64,000 bases of DNA from Arthrobacter sp. zg-Y919 (GCF_030142045.1 NZ_CP126242.1:1674001-1738000), one strand, 5' to 3'; shown: positions 50,667-59,722, counted from the first letter of the stretch. Notes: generated from the letters alone by a model not told the origin. Numbers and translations are program-made.

Positions 50667-52264
50667 TTGTCTGCTTCCTGTGGGGTGGTGCCGGCGTCGT
50701 TGGTGGTGCCCGCGGTGGTGGTGCCGGCCGCGGTGACTGTCTCCAAGGCTGCGGCGAGGAGGGCTGCGCGCAGCGGTGCGGCCGCCTTGTTGACGGTTTC
50801 CTGCGCCTCGGCTTCGAGGTCTGAATCATTGACGATGCCGCCGCCGGCCTGGACATAGGCCTTGCCGTCACGCAGCAGGGCGGACCGGATGGCGATGGCC
50901 ATGTCCATGTCGCCGGCAAAGTCGAGGTAGCCCACTACCCCGCCGTAAATGCCGCGGCGGTGCGGTTCCACCTCGTCAAGCAGGCGCAGGGCACGGGGCT
51001 TCGGGGCGCCGGAGAGCGTGCCGGCAGGGAACGTTGCGGCCAGCACGTCATAGGCCGTGGCGGCGTCCGCCAGCCGGCCGACGACGGTGGAGACCAGGTG
51101 CATGATGTGGCTGAAGCGCTCCACCTCCATGAACTGGGTGACGTCGATGCTGCCGGGCCGGCAGACCTTGGAGAGGTCGTTGCGGGCCAGGTCCACCAGC
51201 ATCAGGTGCTCGGCCCGTTCCTTTTCATCCTTCAGCAGCTCCTCGGCCAGCGCCCGGTCCAGTTCGGAGGTCTTGCCGCGCGGACGGGAGCCGGCAATCG
51301 GGTGCGTGATCACGTCGCGGCCGGTGACGGTCACGAGGGCCTCCGGGGAGGAGCCGACCACGTTGAACGGGTTGCCGTGCGCGTCCTCGAAGTTGAAGAG
51401 GTACATGTATGGGCTCGGATTGGTGGTGCGCAGTATCCGGTAGACGTCCAGTGCTTCGGCCCGGCATTCGGCCTCGAAGCGCCGGGAGATGACCACCTGG
51501 AACACCTCGCCGTCCACGATCGCCTGCTTGCCGCGCTGGACGGCGCGGGTGTATTCGGGCTTGGGCCAGCTTTCCTTCACGTTGGCGGAAACGTCGACAG
51601 TGGTGCCCGGGGCCAGCACGGAAACAGCCTGAGGCGTGGGGGCGGCGAGCCGGCCGAGCATCGAGCGGACGCGGGCGACGGCGTCGTGCCAGGCCTCATC
51701 CACGCGCTCATCGGAGCCGTCGAAGTTGATGGCGTTGGCCACGAGGGTGACGGTGCCGTCGCTGTTGTCGTGGATGGCCATGTCGGAAACCAGGTTCATG
51801 GCGATCTCGGGCAGGTCCAGGTCATCGGCGGGCGGGTTGGGCAGCTTCTCCCAGTGCCGGACCGTTTCCCAGCCGACAAAGCCGACCATCCCGGAGGTGA
51901 ACGGGGGCAGCTCCTCGAACCGTTCGGTGGCCAGCAGGTCCACCGTGCGGGACAGCGCCTCCACCGGGCTGCCGTCCAGCGGCACACCGACAGGCGGGGA
52001 GCCGAGCCAGTGCGCCTGCCCGTCGAGCGTGGTCAAGGTGGCCCGGGACCGGGCACCGATAAAGGAGTAGCGGGACCAGACGCCGCCGGACGCCGCCGAC
52101 TCCATCAGGAAGGTGCCGGGCTCGCCGTTGGTGAGCTTGCGGTAAATGCCGATGGGCGTGTGGGCGTCAGCCAGCACGGTGAGGCGTACGGGGATCACCC
52201 GGCGGTCGGCCGCGAGGGCCCGGAACTCGTCGAGGCCGGGGCGGATGCTTCCTAGATCCTGCAT
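50663..52264 (-). CDS. trpE: Anthranilate synthase component I
   Basis: A 533-residue chorismate-utilising enzyme making anthranilate with the amidotransferase TrpG, which is not in this window. C-terminal motifs are complete: PSPYMYLFNFED, GSRPRGKT, HIMHLVSTVVGRL and AGTLSGAPKPRALRLLDEVE. The N-terminal feedback region has the LLES-like FLMESAASGG near residue 55. The ATG at 52264 is preceded by AGGA. It lies 40 bases after hisI, without room for an attenuator, so transcription probably begins upstream of hisI. Confidence 0.95.
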   Translation of the reverse strand: MQDLGSIRPGLDEFRALAADRRVIPVRLTVLADAHTPIGIYRKLTNGEPGTFLMESAASGGVWSRYSFIGARSRATLTTLDGQAHWLGSPPVGVPLDGSPVEALSRTVDLLATERFEELPPFTSGMVGFVGWETVRHWEKLPNPPADDLDLPEIAMNLVSDMAIHDNSDGTVTLVANAINFDGSDERVDEAWHDAVARVRSMLGRLAAPTPQAVSVLAPGTTVDVSANVKESWPKPEYTRAVQRGKQAIVDGEVFQVVISRRFEAECRAEALDVYRILRTTNPSPYMYLFNFEDAHGNPFNVVGSSPEALVTVTGRDVITHPIAGSRPRGKTSELDRALAEELLKDEKERAEHLMLVDLARNDLSKVCRPGSIDVTQFMEVERFSHIMHLVSTVVGRLADAATAYDVLAATFPAGTLSGAPKPRALRLLDEVEPHRRGIYGGVVGYLDFAGDMDMAIAIRSALLRDGKAYVQAGGGIVNDSDLEAEAQETVNKAAAPLRAALLAAALETVTAAGTTTAGTTNDAGTTPQEADK

Positions 52265-52304
52265 GTTCGTCCTGCTTCTCCCCTGCGGGTTGGAGGGTGG
52301 ATTT

Positions 52305-52685
52305 TCACTCGGCGCCGACGACGGCGGCCAGGTCGCGGCCATCGAAGCAGGTCCGGGTGCCGGTATGGCAGGCCGCGCCTACCTGGTCGACGCGGACCAG
52401 CAGGGCGTCGCCGTCGCAGTCCACCGCCACGGACTTCACCCACTGCACGTGCCCGGAGGTGTCCCCCTTACGCCAGTATTCCTGCCGTGAGCGGGACCAG
52501 AAGGTCACCCGGCCCGTGGTCAGGGTACGGTGCAGGGCTTCATCGTCCATCCACCCGAGCATCAGCACCTCATTGGTGTCGTACTGCTGGACGACGGCGG
52601 CCACCAGCCCGGCGTCGTCGCGCTTGAGCGAGGCGGCAAGCTCGGGATCGAGGTGCGGATTCTGGGGGGAAGGTGTGGGAAGCAT
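52305..52685 (-). CDS. hisI: Phosphoribosyl-AMP cyclohydrolase
   Basis: A 126-residue zinc/magnesium enzyme of histidine synthesis that opens the purine ring of PR-AMP. Motifs: [37 protein letters not shown] and [18 protein letters not shown], then CHTGTRTCF with the metal-binding cysteines and histidine. It is followed by trpE and preceded by a divergent TIGR03085 gene. In many Actinobacteria hisI directly follows hisF; here 6.2 kb separates them. Confidence 0.96.
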   Translation of the reverse strand: MLPTPSPQNPHLDPELAASLKRDDAGLVAAVVQQYDTNEVLMLGWMDDEALHRTLTTGRVTFWSRSRQEYWRKGDTSGHVQWVKSVAVDCDGDALLVRVDQVGAACHTGTRTCFDGRDLAAVVGAE

Positions 52686-52785
52686 CGCTACCGATTCTAC
52701 TGCCCGGCGCTAAGTCGCATCCGCTCGTGTGATTTCGGGCTGTTGGACCGCAAAAACAGGGGGTTCCGTGCTAGTTTCAGCAGTG

Positions 52786-53430
52786 ATGCATTATGTAGAA
52801 CCGTCCCGTGAAGTCCTGGCCGAAACGTTACTCGCAGCCGGACCCCATGCGCCCACGCTTTGCGAGGGGTGGCAGACCAAGGAGCTCGCAGCTCACCTGT
52901 ACCTGCGCGAGCACCGGATGGGTGCTGCCCTCGGCACGTTCATCAAGCCGCTGGCCTCCCGAACGGACAAGGCCCTGGCGGAGTTGGCGCAGAAAGCGTC
53001 CACCACGGAAAGCTACAACAAGCTGGTCCGCGCGTTCCGTGCCGGTCCGCCCCGCTTCTCCCCCATGCACCTGAAACAGGTGGACAACAGCGCCAACCTC
53101 AGTGAGTACTTTGTGCACACCGAGGACATCCGCCGGGCCTCGGACCGCTGGGCTCCGCGGGCGCTGGATTCCGACTACTCCGATGCGTTGTGGGCCGAGC
53201 TGATCAAGCGTGCGGCCATCCTGTACCGCGGCGTGGACCTGGGCATTGTGCTGGTCCGGCCGGACGGCCCCCGGCATGTGGCCAAGCGCGCTCCGGTCTC
53301 GGTCGCCATTGTCGGCGAACCCTGCGAGCTGCTGCTGCACGCCCACGGCCGCACCAAGCATGCCCTGGTGATGTACGAGGGCCAGCCGGACGCCGTCGCG
53401 CTGCTGGAAAGCGCCGAGATCGGGCTTTAG
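52786..53430 (+). CDS. TIGR03085 family metal-binding protein
   Basis: A 214-residue protein of the DinB/mycothiol maleylpyruvate isomerase-like superfamily. Metal-binding histidines occur in ELAAHLYLREHRMG near residue 35 and EYFVHTEDIRRASD near residue 105, with GPPRFSPMHLKQVDNSANL between them. The function is unknown; members may act on mycothiol or other thiols. The ATG at 52786 lies 8 bases after a -10-like TAGTTT and has no Shine-Dalgarno sequence, so the message may be leaderless. It is divergent from hisI and shares the roughly 100-base intergenic region. Confidence 0.86.
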   Translation: MHYVEPSREVLAETLLAAGPHAPTLCEGWQTKELAAHLYLREHRMGAALGTFIKPLASRTDKALAELAQKASTTESYNKLVRAFRAGPPRFSPMHLKQVDNSANLSEYFVHTEDIRRASDRWAPRALDSDYSDALWAELIKRAAILYRGVDLGIVLVRPDGPRHVAKRAPVSVAIVGEPCELLLHAHGRTKHALVMYEGQPDAVALLESAEIGL

Positions 53431-53444
53431 GTTTTCTCTCTTTT

Positions 53445-53477
53445 GGAAGGGCGTTCCGCTTTGCGGGGCGCCCTTCC
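53445..53477 (+). terminator. Terminator of the TIGR03085 gene
   Basis: GGAAGGGCG (53445-53453) pairs perfectly with CGCCCTTCC (53469-53477), 14 bases after the stop codon. Confidence 0.8.
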
Positions 53478-53534
53478 TGCTTCCCGGGCCCGTTGCCTGG
53501 GCTGTAGCCCGGATCCGGGAAGACCCCGCAACAA

Positions 53535-53570
53535 CAAAGGGCGCCCCACCAAACGGTGAAGCGCCCTTTG
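53535..53570 (-). terminator. Terminator after the DUF808 gene (copy of the adh terminator)
   Basis: CAAAGGGCGC (53535-53544) pairs with GCGCCCTTTG (53561-53570); inner CCACC/GGTG extends it. Its loop region CCAAACGG is shared with the terminator after the adh gene at 54843-54868, and both precede an adh 3' end. Confidence 0.8.
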
Positions 53571-53587
53571 TAGTGGACAGCTAAGAA

Positions 53588-53623
53588 TTAGATAGTCGCC
53601 GCATCAATGACGAACCGGTAGCG
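53588..53623 (-). pseudogene. Remnant of an alcohol dehydrogenase 3' end
   Basis: On the minus strand these 36 bases read [11 protein letters not shown]-stop, identical to the C-terminus of the alcohol dehydrogenase encoded at 54890-55930. Over 37 bases (53587-53623 against 54889-54925) there is one mismatch. Upstream of it the similarity fades within about ten bases and the DUF808 gene ends at 53634. A lost adh copy or a target-site-like duplication would explain it. Confidence 0.85.
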
Positions 53624-53633
53624 AAGTCCGGGG

Positions 53634-54653
53634 TTAGCCCGCGGGGTCGACGTCGGGTTTCCCCGAACCGTGCCCGGCTGCTGCCGCCCTGGCCTCACCG
53701 TCTTCATGTCCGTCCTTCTTGCCGAACGGCAGGACCTTCTTCAGCGGGTGCAGAACGGCCATAACAACCAGCCCCCACGCCAGTCCCACCACTGCCGAGC
53801 AGAGCGTGTTGACGAGCCAGCCGAGGAAACCGCCCACAACAGCAATACCGGCTACCGGATGTTCAAGGGCGTGGACCAGGTCGTACGGTGCGTGCCAGCC
53901 GAGGTCGGAGACACCGACGAGCATGATGTGGCCGCCCACCCACAGCATGGCGACGGTTCCGACCAAGGTGATGGCTGTCAGCACGGCGGGCATGCCCTTC
54001 ACCAGCAGTCCGCCGAGGCGCTGGGAGCCTGCCGATTCCTTCCTGGCGAGATGCAGGCCGATGTCGTCCATTTTGACGATCAACCCCACAGCCCCGTACA
54101 CGAGGATGGTGATGGCAATGGCCACGACCACGAGGATGGCCGCCCGGACCCAGATGGACGCATCACCCACCTCGTTCATAGAGATGACCATGATCTCGCA
54201 GGACAGGATGAAGTCGGTGGTGATGGCTCCCTTGACCACCTTGGACTCGGCGTCGGGCCCCCGCTCTACCGCCGGCGCCTCCTTGTCCTCGTGGTGGCCG
54301 AAGAACTTGTGCCAGACCTTCTCCGCGCCCTCGTAGCAGAGGTACGTGCCGCCCAGCATAAGAATGAACGGGATCACTCCCGGAATGAAGGCACTGATCA
54401 GCAGCAGTGCCGGCAGGATGATCAGCAGCTTGTTCCGGAGCGAACCCCAGAAGATGCGTTTGATCATCGGCAGTTCACGGGACGGGTCGGCACCGGAGAC
54501 GTACTGCGGGGTTACGGCGGCATCATCGATGACGACGCCGGCGGCCTTGGCTCCCGCTTTCGCGGCGCCCGCCGCGATGTCGTCCACCGAGGCGGCGGCT
54601 ATGCGCGCCAGCGCAGCGACGTCGTCCAGCAGGGCGACGAGCCCGCCGCTCAC
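53634..54653 (-). CDS. DUF808 (YedI-like) membrane protein
   Basis: A 339-residue inner-membrane protein. The start GGLVALLDDVAALARIAAAS and the following AAGVVIDDAAVTPQYVSG are signatures of the DUF808 family, also called YedI. About eight hydrophobic segments follow; the segment RNKLLIILPALLLISAFIP is one of the first. The C-terminus has a hydrophilic Gly/Asp/His tail. Function unknown. The gene is flanked by two near-identical adh 3' ends with their terminators, so it may have arrived as a discrete insertion. Its promoter has a consensus TATAAT. Confidence 0.9.
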   Translation of the reverse strand: MSGGLVALLDDVAALARIAAASVDDIAAGAAKAGAKAAGVVIDDAAVTPQYVSGADPSRELPMIKRIFWGSLRNKLLIILPALLLISAFIPGVIPFILMLGGTYLCYEGAEKVWHKFFGHHEDKEAPAVERGPDAESKVVKGAITTDFILSCEIMVISMNEVGDASIWVRAAILVVVAIAITILVYGAVGLIVKMDDIGLHLARKESAGSQRLGGLLVKGMPAVLTAITLVGTVAMLWVGGHIMLVGVSDLGWHAPYDLVHALEHPVAGIAVVGGFLGWLVNTLCSAVVGLAWGLVVMAVLHPLKKVLPFGKKDGHEDGEARAAAAGHGSGKPDVDPAG

Positions 54654-54715
54654 AGTGCGGCTCCATGCTGGTGTGGGACGGGCAGGTGCTCACGGAGGGC
54701 GCCCCTCAGGCGCAG

Positions 54716-54738
54716 AATTGGCATGTGCCCAATTATAA
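54716..54738 (-). promoter_or_regulatory. Promoter -10 and inverted repeat upstream of the DUF808 gene
   Basis: A consensus TATAAT (minus strand, about 54733-54738) is followed by AATTGGGCA-CA-TGCCAATT (54716-54734), an imperfect inverted repeat at the start point, placed like a repressor site. It is 63 bases before the DUF808 start. Confidence 0.5.
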
Positions 54739-54842
54739 GCGGGCAGTGACGACGGCGGTTTACGCCGGCTTTGCACGGATGGTGTTTCCTCCGGGACAGC
54801 ACCCCCGTTGCTCGCACCAAACCTGGCTCTGCTTTAACGCAG

Positions 54843-54868
54843 AAAACGCCCCGCCAAACGGAGGGGCG
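54843..54868 (-). terminator. Terminator of the alcohol dehydrogenase gene
   Basis: CGCCCC (54847-54852) pairs with GGGGCG (54863-54868) around a CCAAACGG-containing loop; on the minus strand a TTTT run follows. It lies 21 bases beyond the adh stop. Confidence 0.8.
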
Positions 54869-54889
54869 CCTCTACTGTCAACTAACGGA

Positions 54890-55930
54890 TTAGATAGTCG
54901 CCGCGTCAATGACGAACCGGTAGCGGACGTCGGACTTCAGCACGCGCTCGTAGGCGGTGTTGATGTCCTCGGCCTTGATCAGCTCAATCTCCGGAGCAAT
55001 ATCGTGTTCGGCGCAGAAGTCCAGCATTTCCTGCGTTTCGCGGATACCGCCGATGTTGGAGGCAGCGTAGGAGCGCCGCTTGCTCATCAGGGTGAAGACG
55101 GAGATCGGCAGGGCCTCGGGCGGGGCACCCACGCTGACCATGGTGCCGTCCAGGCGCAGCAGCGACAGGTACTGCTGCAGGTCGATCGGCGCGCTGACCG
55201 TGTTGATGATCAGGTCGAAGGTGTTCGCGAGCTTCTCGAAGGTGCTCTCGTCGCTGGTGGCGTAGTAGTGCTCGGCACCGAAACGCAGGCCGTCTTCCTG
55301 CTTGCTCAGCGTCTGGGACAGCACAGTGACCTCGGCGCCCATGGCCACGGCGATCTTCACGGCCATGTGGCCGAGTCCGCCCATGCCGACGACGGCGACC
55401 CGCTTGCCCGGTCCCGCATTCCAGTGTGCGAGGGGCGAGTAGGTGGTGATGCCGGCGCAGAGCAGCGGAGCAGCTGCTTCATACGGGATGCTCTCCGGAA
55501 CGCGGAGCACGAAGCCGTCATTAACCACTACGGAGGTGGCGTAGCCGCCCTGCGTGATGGTGCCGTCGCGGTCCTTGCTGGCGTAGGTGCCGACGTTGCC
55601 GTTCAGGCAGTAGTTCTCCATACCCGCCTGGCAGTTTTCGCATTCGCCGCAGGAGTTGACCATGCAGCCCACACCTACGCGGTCGCCGACCTTGTGGGTG
55701 GTGACGTCGGTGCCGACCTCTGCAACGGTGCCCACGATTTCGTGGCCGACAACCTGCGGGTACGCAATGGGTCCCCATTCGCCGCGGACGGTGTGGATGT
55801 CCGAGTGGCAGACACCGGCGTAGGCAATATCGATGAGGACGTCATGCGGGCCGACCTCGCGGCGTTCGATCGTGGTGGGAACCAGCGGATCGGTGGCGGA
55901 GGTGGCTGCGTAAGCGCGTGCGGTGGTCAT
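54890..55930 (-). CDS. Zinc-dependent NAD(P) alcohol dehydrogenase (cinnamyl/YahK type)
   Basis: A 346-residue medium-chain dehydrogenase. Catalytic zinc ligands are in AGVCHSDIH and VVGHEIVG, structural zinc in [15 protein letters not shown], and the dinucleotide motif is [20 protein letters not shown] near residue 178. The sequence follows cinnamyl-alcohol-type aldehyde reductases such as YahK, which reduce broad aldehydes with NADPH. The start ATG at 55930 has GGAGA five bases upstream; an earlier frame start is unsupported. A second copy of its last 11 codons occurs downstream of DUF808. Confidence 0.93.
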   Translation of the reverse strand: MTTARAYAATSATDPLVPTTIERREVGPHDVLIDIAYAGVCHSDIHTVRGEWGPIAYPQVVGHEIVGTVAEVGTDVTTHKVGDRVGVGCMVNSCGECENCQAGMENYCLNGNVGTYASKDRDGTITQGGYATSVVVNDGFVLRVPESIPYEAAAPLLCAGITTYSPLAHWNAGPGKRVAVVGMGGLGHMAVKIAVAMGAEVTVLSQTLSKQEDGLRFGAEHYYATSDESTFEKLANTFDLIINTVSAPIDLQQYLSLLRLDGTMVSVGAPPEALPISVFTLMSKRRSYAASNIGGIRETQEMLDFCAEHDIAPEIELIKAEDINTAYERVLKSDVRYRFVIDAATI

Positions 55931-56043
55931 AAATCTCCAAGCTGTGGGGGAACAGTGCCGTAGGGCGGCGCTTCCAGTACAAGGCGGCACCGGCGTCGTT
56001 TATTTCCTGACGGGGGCGACGACGGCGGCGGAAGGGGCCCCGG

Positions 56044-57237
56044 CTAGCCCGCCACCGGGGCGGGCCGGGTGCCCAGCCGCCGGTAGATGACGCCGATCAC
56101 TCCGCAGGCCAGGTAGGCCGCGCCGATGCACAGCCACCCCGCCAGGAAGCCGCCGGAGTACTGCAGCAGCAGGCCCATGGCCAGCGGCCCCAGCGCGAAC
56201 CCGGAGTACATGCCCAGCGATACCGCTCCGGACGCTGCGCCCACCCGTTCCCGGGGCACCTCCCGGAGCACTCCGGCCATCACCACCACGTTCACGCCCA
56301 GCACGGAGGCGCCGTGGAAGACGACGCCGGCCCACAGCAGCGCGGGCACCCCGGTCTGTCCGGCGGCAAGGAGCAGTGCCGCACCGCAGACCGCACCGGC
56401 AGCCAGGATGAGCAGCAGCGTGGAGGCGCGGACGCCGTCGGCCATCCGTCGTCCCCAGAGCACCCGCGAACCCACGCCGACGACGCCGGCTGCCGCCGCG
56501 GTGGCGCCGCCCATCAGCAGTGAGAAGCCGATCTCCCGCTGGGCGAACAGCGGCAGGTAGACGTTGGTGGCCTGCATGCCGGCTCCGGAAAACAGGGCGA
56601 AGGCTGCCAGCAGCCAGACCGGGGCGGGGAACTTCCGGTCCACGGATCCGCGGGGTTTTTCCGCTGCCGGGAGCCGTGGTTCGGCGGGAAGCCGGTGCCA
56701 CGCGTAGGCGAGCAGCAGGCCCAGGACGAGGGCCGCGCCGACGGCGGCTCCGCGCCACCCGGCGACCAGGGCGGCTGCCGGGAAGAAGAGGCTGGAAAAC
56801 AGCTGGCTGGCCTGCACCCCGGACTGCTTGACGCCCATCCAGCCGGGCCGTTTGCCCGGTTCCACCGCGTTGATGATGATCCGGTTGGTGGTGGGATTGG
56901 AGATGGCCTGGGCCGGACCCGAGAGCAGGACGGCGGCCAGCAGCCACAGGTAGTTCCCGGACAGGGCCGTGCAGCACAGGGCCAGGGCTGTGCCGCCGAA
57001 GATGAGCAGCAGCTGGGACCGGGTGCTGATGCGGTCGCTCAGCCGTCCCAGCCACATGGACGCCACCGCGGCGCCCGCGAAGCAGGTGGCGGCGAGCAGG
57101 CCGAACTGCGCCTCGCTGATCCCCAGGTCCGCCATGATCAGCGTGCTGGTGGCGGAGAGCCCGTAGTTCATCACCGGGCCGGCGCCCATGGCGCAGACCA
57201 GGACAAACAGCAGGCCGGGGCCGGCGGTGGAGCGCAC
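56044..57237 (-). CDS. MFS transporter
   Basis: A 397-residue major facilitator with 12 hydrophobic segments. The loop SMWLGRLSDRISTRSQLLL between helices 2 and 3 is the MFS motif A variant. The GTG at 57237 has AAGGAAAA upstream. Substrate is unknown; the family resembles CynX/YbfB-like carriers. It sits between the adh gene and a divergent small gene in the accessory block between hisI and hisF. Confidence 0.85.
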   Translation of the reverse strand: MRSTAGPGLLFVLVCAMGAGPVMNYGLSATSTLIMADLGISEAQFGLLAATCFAGAAVASMWLGRLSDRISTRSQLLLIFGGTALALCCTALSGNYLWLLAAVLLSGPAQAISNPTTNRIIINAVEPGKRPGWMGVKQSGVQASQLFSSLFFPAAALVAGWRGAAVGAALVLGLLLAYAWHRLPAEPRLPAAEKPRGSVDRKFPAPVWLLAAFALFSGAGMQATNVYLPLFAQREIGFSLLMGGATAAAAGVVGVGSRVLWGRRMADGVRASTLLLILAAGAVCGAALLLAAGQTGVPALLWAGVVFHGASVLGVNVVVMAGVLREVPRERVGAASGAVSLGMYSGFALGPLAMGLLLQYSGGFLAGWLCIGAAYLACGVIGVIYRRLGTRPAPVAG

Positions 57238-57368
57238 GCGTTTTCCTTTCGAGAAGCAACAGGGACCATTGTGGCCCTTGAACGCGAAAGTTACCGAGTG
57301 CGACAGCCGGGCGCCCGGATATCATTGGTGGGCACCCGCCCCACTTAGATGCAAGGAACCCGAACCCG

Positions 57369-57863
57369 TTGAACAAGAAATCACTCAAGGATGACGGCTT
57401 CACCGGTTTCCGGCCCATCGACGGTCTGGATATCAACCGGATCCCGCAGCGTCAGGGCATTTTCGCCGTGCTGCGGCCCGAGGGGTTCGAACCGCGGTTC
57501 CTCAAGGAAAGCACGGCCGGGGTGTTCAAAAAGAAGAAGCCAACCCTCTCCCGGGATGAGCTCGCCGCCGAGTGGGTGGACGATGCCGACGTGCTGTTTC
57601 TCGGTAAGGCCAGCGCCGGCAGCCAGGGCAACCGCGGTCTGCGACGGCAGATCTCCGAATTCGTGGACTTCGGCAGGGGAAAGCCGCCGGGGCACTGGGA
57701 GGGCCGGCTGATCTGGCAGCTGCTCGATGCAGAGGATCTTCTGGTGGCGTGGAAGGAACTGCCGCCCGACGCGCTCAACCCGGCCCTCGCAAAGTACCAG
57801 GCGGAGTTTGTCCGTTTATACGGCAGGCTGCCCTTCGCTAACCTCGTCCAGGCCCGCGGTTAG
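57369..57863 (+). CDS. Conserved hypothetical protein, possible GIY-YIG-like fold
   Basis: A 164-residue soluble protein not assignable with certainty. The order of GIFAVLRPEGFEP, DVLFLGKASAG and GLRRQISEFVDFG, then HWEGRLIWQL, matches the GIY, YIG and arginine elements of GIY-YIG nucleases (GIF for GIY, LFLGK for YIGK). A catalytic Glu after these is not obvious. It may be a catalytically altered member. The start is a TTG at 57369 with AAGGA somewhat far upstream. It is divergent from the MFS gene and converges on the VOC gene. Confidence 0.6.
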   Translation: MNKKSLKDDGFTGFRPIDGLDINRIPQRQGIFAVLRPEGFEPRFLKESTAGVFKKKKPTLSRDELAAEWVDDADVLFLGKASAGSQGNRGLRRQISEFVDFGRGKPPGHWEGRLIWQLLDAEDLLVAWKELPPDALNPALAKYQAEFVRLYGRLPFANLVQARG

Positions 57864-57925
57864 GTGCCATTGGCGTTGCTGGGGTGTCGTTGAGCCTCGG
57901 CCAGCATGGTGTCACGGCGGTGCTG

Positions 57926-58354
57926 TTACTCGTTGGGGGCTCTATCAGTCCATATGCCGAAGGACACCCCACATGAATCATGGAACGTTGCGAACCAGCG
58001 GTCATCGCCGCCGAGATCAGTTCTGCTTCGTTCGACTTGGCCACCGAGCTCTCGGACGCGTGAGAGGAAGCCTTCGAGGTCATCAGTTTCGAAGTAGACC
58101 CGGGTTCCGGCCGAAGGCACTGTTCCTGCGGCTGCGCGCTGAAGACCGCCAATTCCCGACTCGCCACTTCTGATGATCCAGTAGCTCGCGTCGAGCTCTG
58201 AATCCTCGAAAGCGGGGGCGAACGTCCAACCTTGGAGATCGCAATGGAACGACATGAACTTCTCGGGTGCTTCGGTCTCGACTTCCCACCAGACGATGTT
58301 CATCATGGGGGAATGCTGGCGGACGGTTGACCCGTCCAATCGCTTATGCGTCAC
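57926..58354 (-). CDS. VOC (glyoxalase/bleomycin resistance) family protein
   Basis: A 142-residue vicinal-oxygen-chelate protein with two beta-alpha-beta-beta-beta modules: NIVWWEVETEAPEKFMSFHC and GTRVYFETDDLEGFLSRVRE, ending WFATFHDSCGVSFGIW. Metal ligands cannot be fixed. A GTG at 58354 shares four bases with the GNAT gene stop and would couple translation; an ATG at 58306 or 58303 is possible if the first 16 residues are not used. The nucleotide composition is less GC-rich than the neighbouring his genes, a sign of transfer. Confidence 0.75.
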   Translation of the reverse strand: MTHKRLDGSTVRQHSPMMNIVWWEVETEAPEKFMSFHCDLQGWTFAPAFEDSELDASYWIIRSGESGIGGLQRAAAGTVPSAGTRVYFETDDLEGFLSRVRELGGQVERSRTDLGGDDRWFATFHDSCGVSFGIWTDRAPNE

Positions 58355-58836
58355 CCCAGCAATACCCGCTGATCCCCTTCGGCAGGGCTGAGCATCTTGC
58401 TGAACAGCACATATTCGCCGTCCTGGCCCGTGGTTTCATAGCCCGAGCCCTGGTAGAGCAGGCGTGCCTGGTTGCTTCGGTAGACGCCGAGTTCCACCGC
58501 GCGGGCTCCGCTTGAGCTGATTCTCTGCTCGAACGCATCCAGGAGCAGCCGTCCGAGTCCTTGGCGGCGGTGGCTGTCGAGGACACTGATCGAGACCAGG
58601 GTTGCGGTGTCACCATCGACCCTTCCCATCACGTACCCGAGCGGGTGCCCATCGGCGTCAACACAGAAGAGCGTGTAGGGAAGGCAGTCGATCCAGAGTT
58701 CGAGGTTCTGGTCGAGAACTGTCAGCCACCCCTGGAGCGCATGCGGCTCGATGGTCTCCATGTACTCGCGCTCCTGGCGGAGGATGAACGGCAGATCGCT
58801 TACGTCGGCGAGCCGAAGGTGTGTTGGCGTAGTCAT
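58351..58836 (-). CDS. GNAT family N-acetyltransferase
   Basis: A 161-residue acetyltransferase from the ATG at 58836, with the acetyl-CoA motif RRQGLGRLLLDAFEQR near residue 94 and the beta strands ATLVSISVLDSH and AVELGVYRSNQARLLYQGSGY. The substrate is unknown. It overlaps the VOC gene by four bases, so the two are expressed together. Such GNAT-VOC pairs suggest detoxification of a small molecule, but no substrate can be read. Confidence 0.85.
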   Translation of the reverse strand: MTTPTHLRLADVSDLPFILRQEREYMETIEPHALQGWLTVLDQNLELWIDCLPYTLFCVDADGHPLGYVMGRVDGDTATLVSISVLDSHRRQGLGRLLLDAFEQRISSSGARAVELGVYRSNQARLLYQGSGYETTGQDGEYVLFSKMLSPAEGDQRVLLG

Positions 58837-58951
58837 GGACGTGAGCATGCCACATTCATCCGCGCTCACAGTGGAAGACGGGGCGCGCTGACGCCCGTCT
58901 TCCGCCTGCAGTCGCAAGGTTCGGAACCGCTCGGAGCGGTTCCGGGAACCG

Positions 58952-59722
58952 CTAGCGGACGTCGAACCCCGCGTCGCGGATGGCCTGCTTGACCTGGTGG
59001 ATCGCGTCGTCCGGGCCGAAGTGGAACACGGACGCGGCCAGGACGGCGTCGGCCCCGGCGATCACGGCGGCCGGGAAGTGCTCCGGCTTGCCGGCTCCGC
59101 CCGAGGCGATCAGCGGCACGTCCACAGCAGCACGGACGGCCCGGATCATCTCAATGTCGAAGCCCTCACGGGTGCCGTCGGCGTCGATCGAGTTCAGCAG
59201 AATCTCCCCCACGCCGCGGTCGGCGGCTTCCTTCGCCCAGGCGACGGCGTCGATCCCGGTGCCGGTGCGCCCGCCGTGGGTGGTGACCTCGAAGCCCGAC
59301 GGCGTGGCGCCGTCGTGCGTGCGCCTCGCGTCCACGGAGAGCGTCAGCACCTGCGAACCGAAGTGCCGGGTGATTTCGTCAATCACGTCGGGGCGGGCGA
59401 CGGCGGCGGTGTTGATCGAGGCCTTGTCCGCGCCGTAGCGCAGCAGCCGGTCCACGTCCGCGATGGAGCGCACTCCCCCGCCGACGGTCAGCGGAATGAA
59501 GACCTCTTCGGCGGTGCGGGCAACGACTTCGAACGTGGTGTCGCGGTTGCCGGAGGAGGCGGTGACGTCGAGGAAGGTCAGTTCGTCGGCGCCGGCACGG
59601 TCATACCGGTGGGCGAGCTCCACCGGATCGCCGGCGTCGCGCAGGCCTTCGAAGTTGATCCCCTTGACCACCCGGCCGGCGTCGACGTCCAGGCAGGGGA
59701 TGACGCGGATGGCAACACTCAT
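58952..59722 (-). CDS. hisF: Imidazole glycerol phosphate synthase, cyclase subunit
   Basis: A 256-residue TIM barrel that makes imidazole glycerol phosphate and AICAR with HisH. The catalytic aspartates are in [14 protein letters not shown] near residue 11 and [15 protein letters not shown] near residue 130. [12 protein letters not shown] and [15 protein letters not shown] are phosphate-binding. It starts 12 bases after hisG on the same strand. HisH and HisA are not in this window. Confidence 0.97.
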   Translation of the reverse strand: MSVAIRVIPCLDVDAGRVVKGINFEGLRDAGDPVELAHRYDRAGADELTFLDVTASSGNRDTTFEVVARTAEEVFIPLTVGGGVRSIADVDRLLRYGADKASINTAAVARPDVIDEITRHFGSQVLTLSVDARRTHDGATPSGFEVTTHGGRTGTGIDAVAWAKEAADRGVGEILLNSIDADGTREGFDIEMIRAVRAAVDVPLIASGGAGKPEHFPAAVIAGADAVLAASVFHFGPDDAIHQVKQAIRDAGFDVR

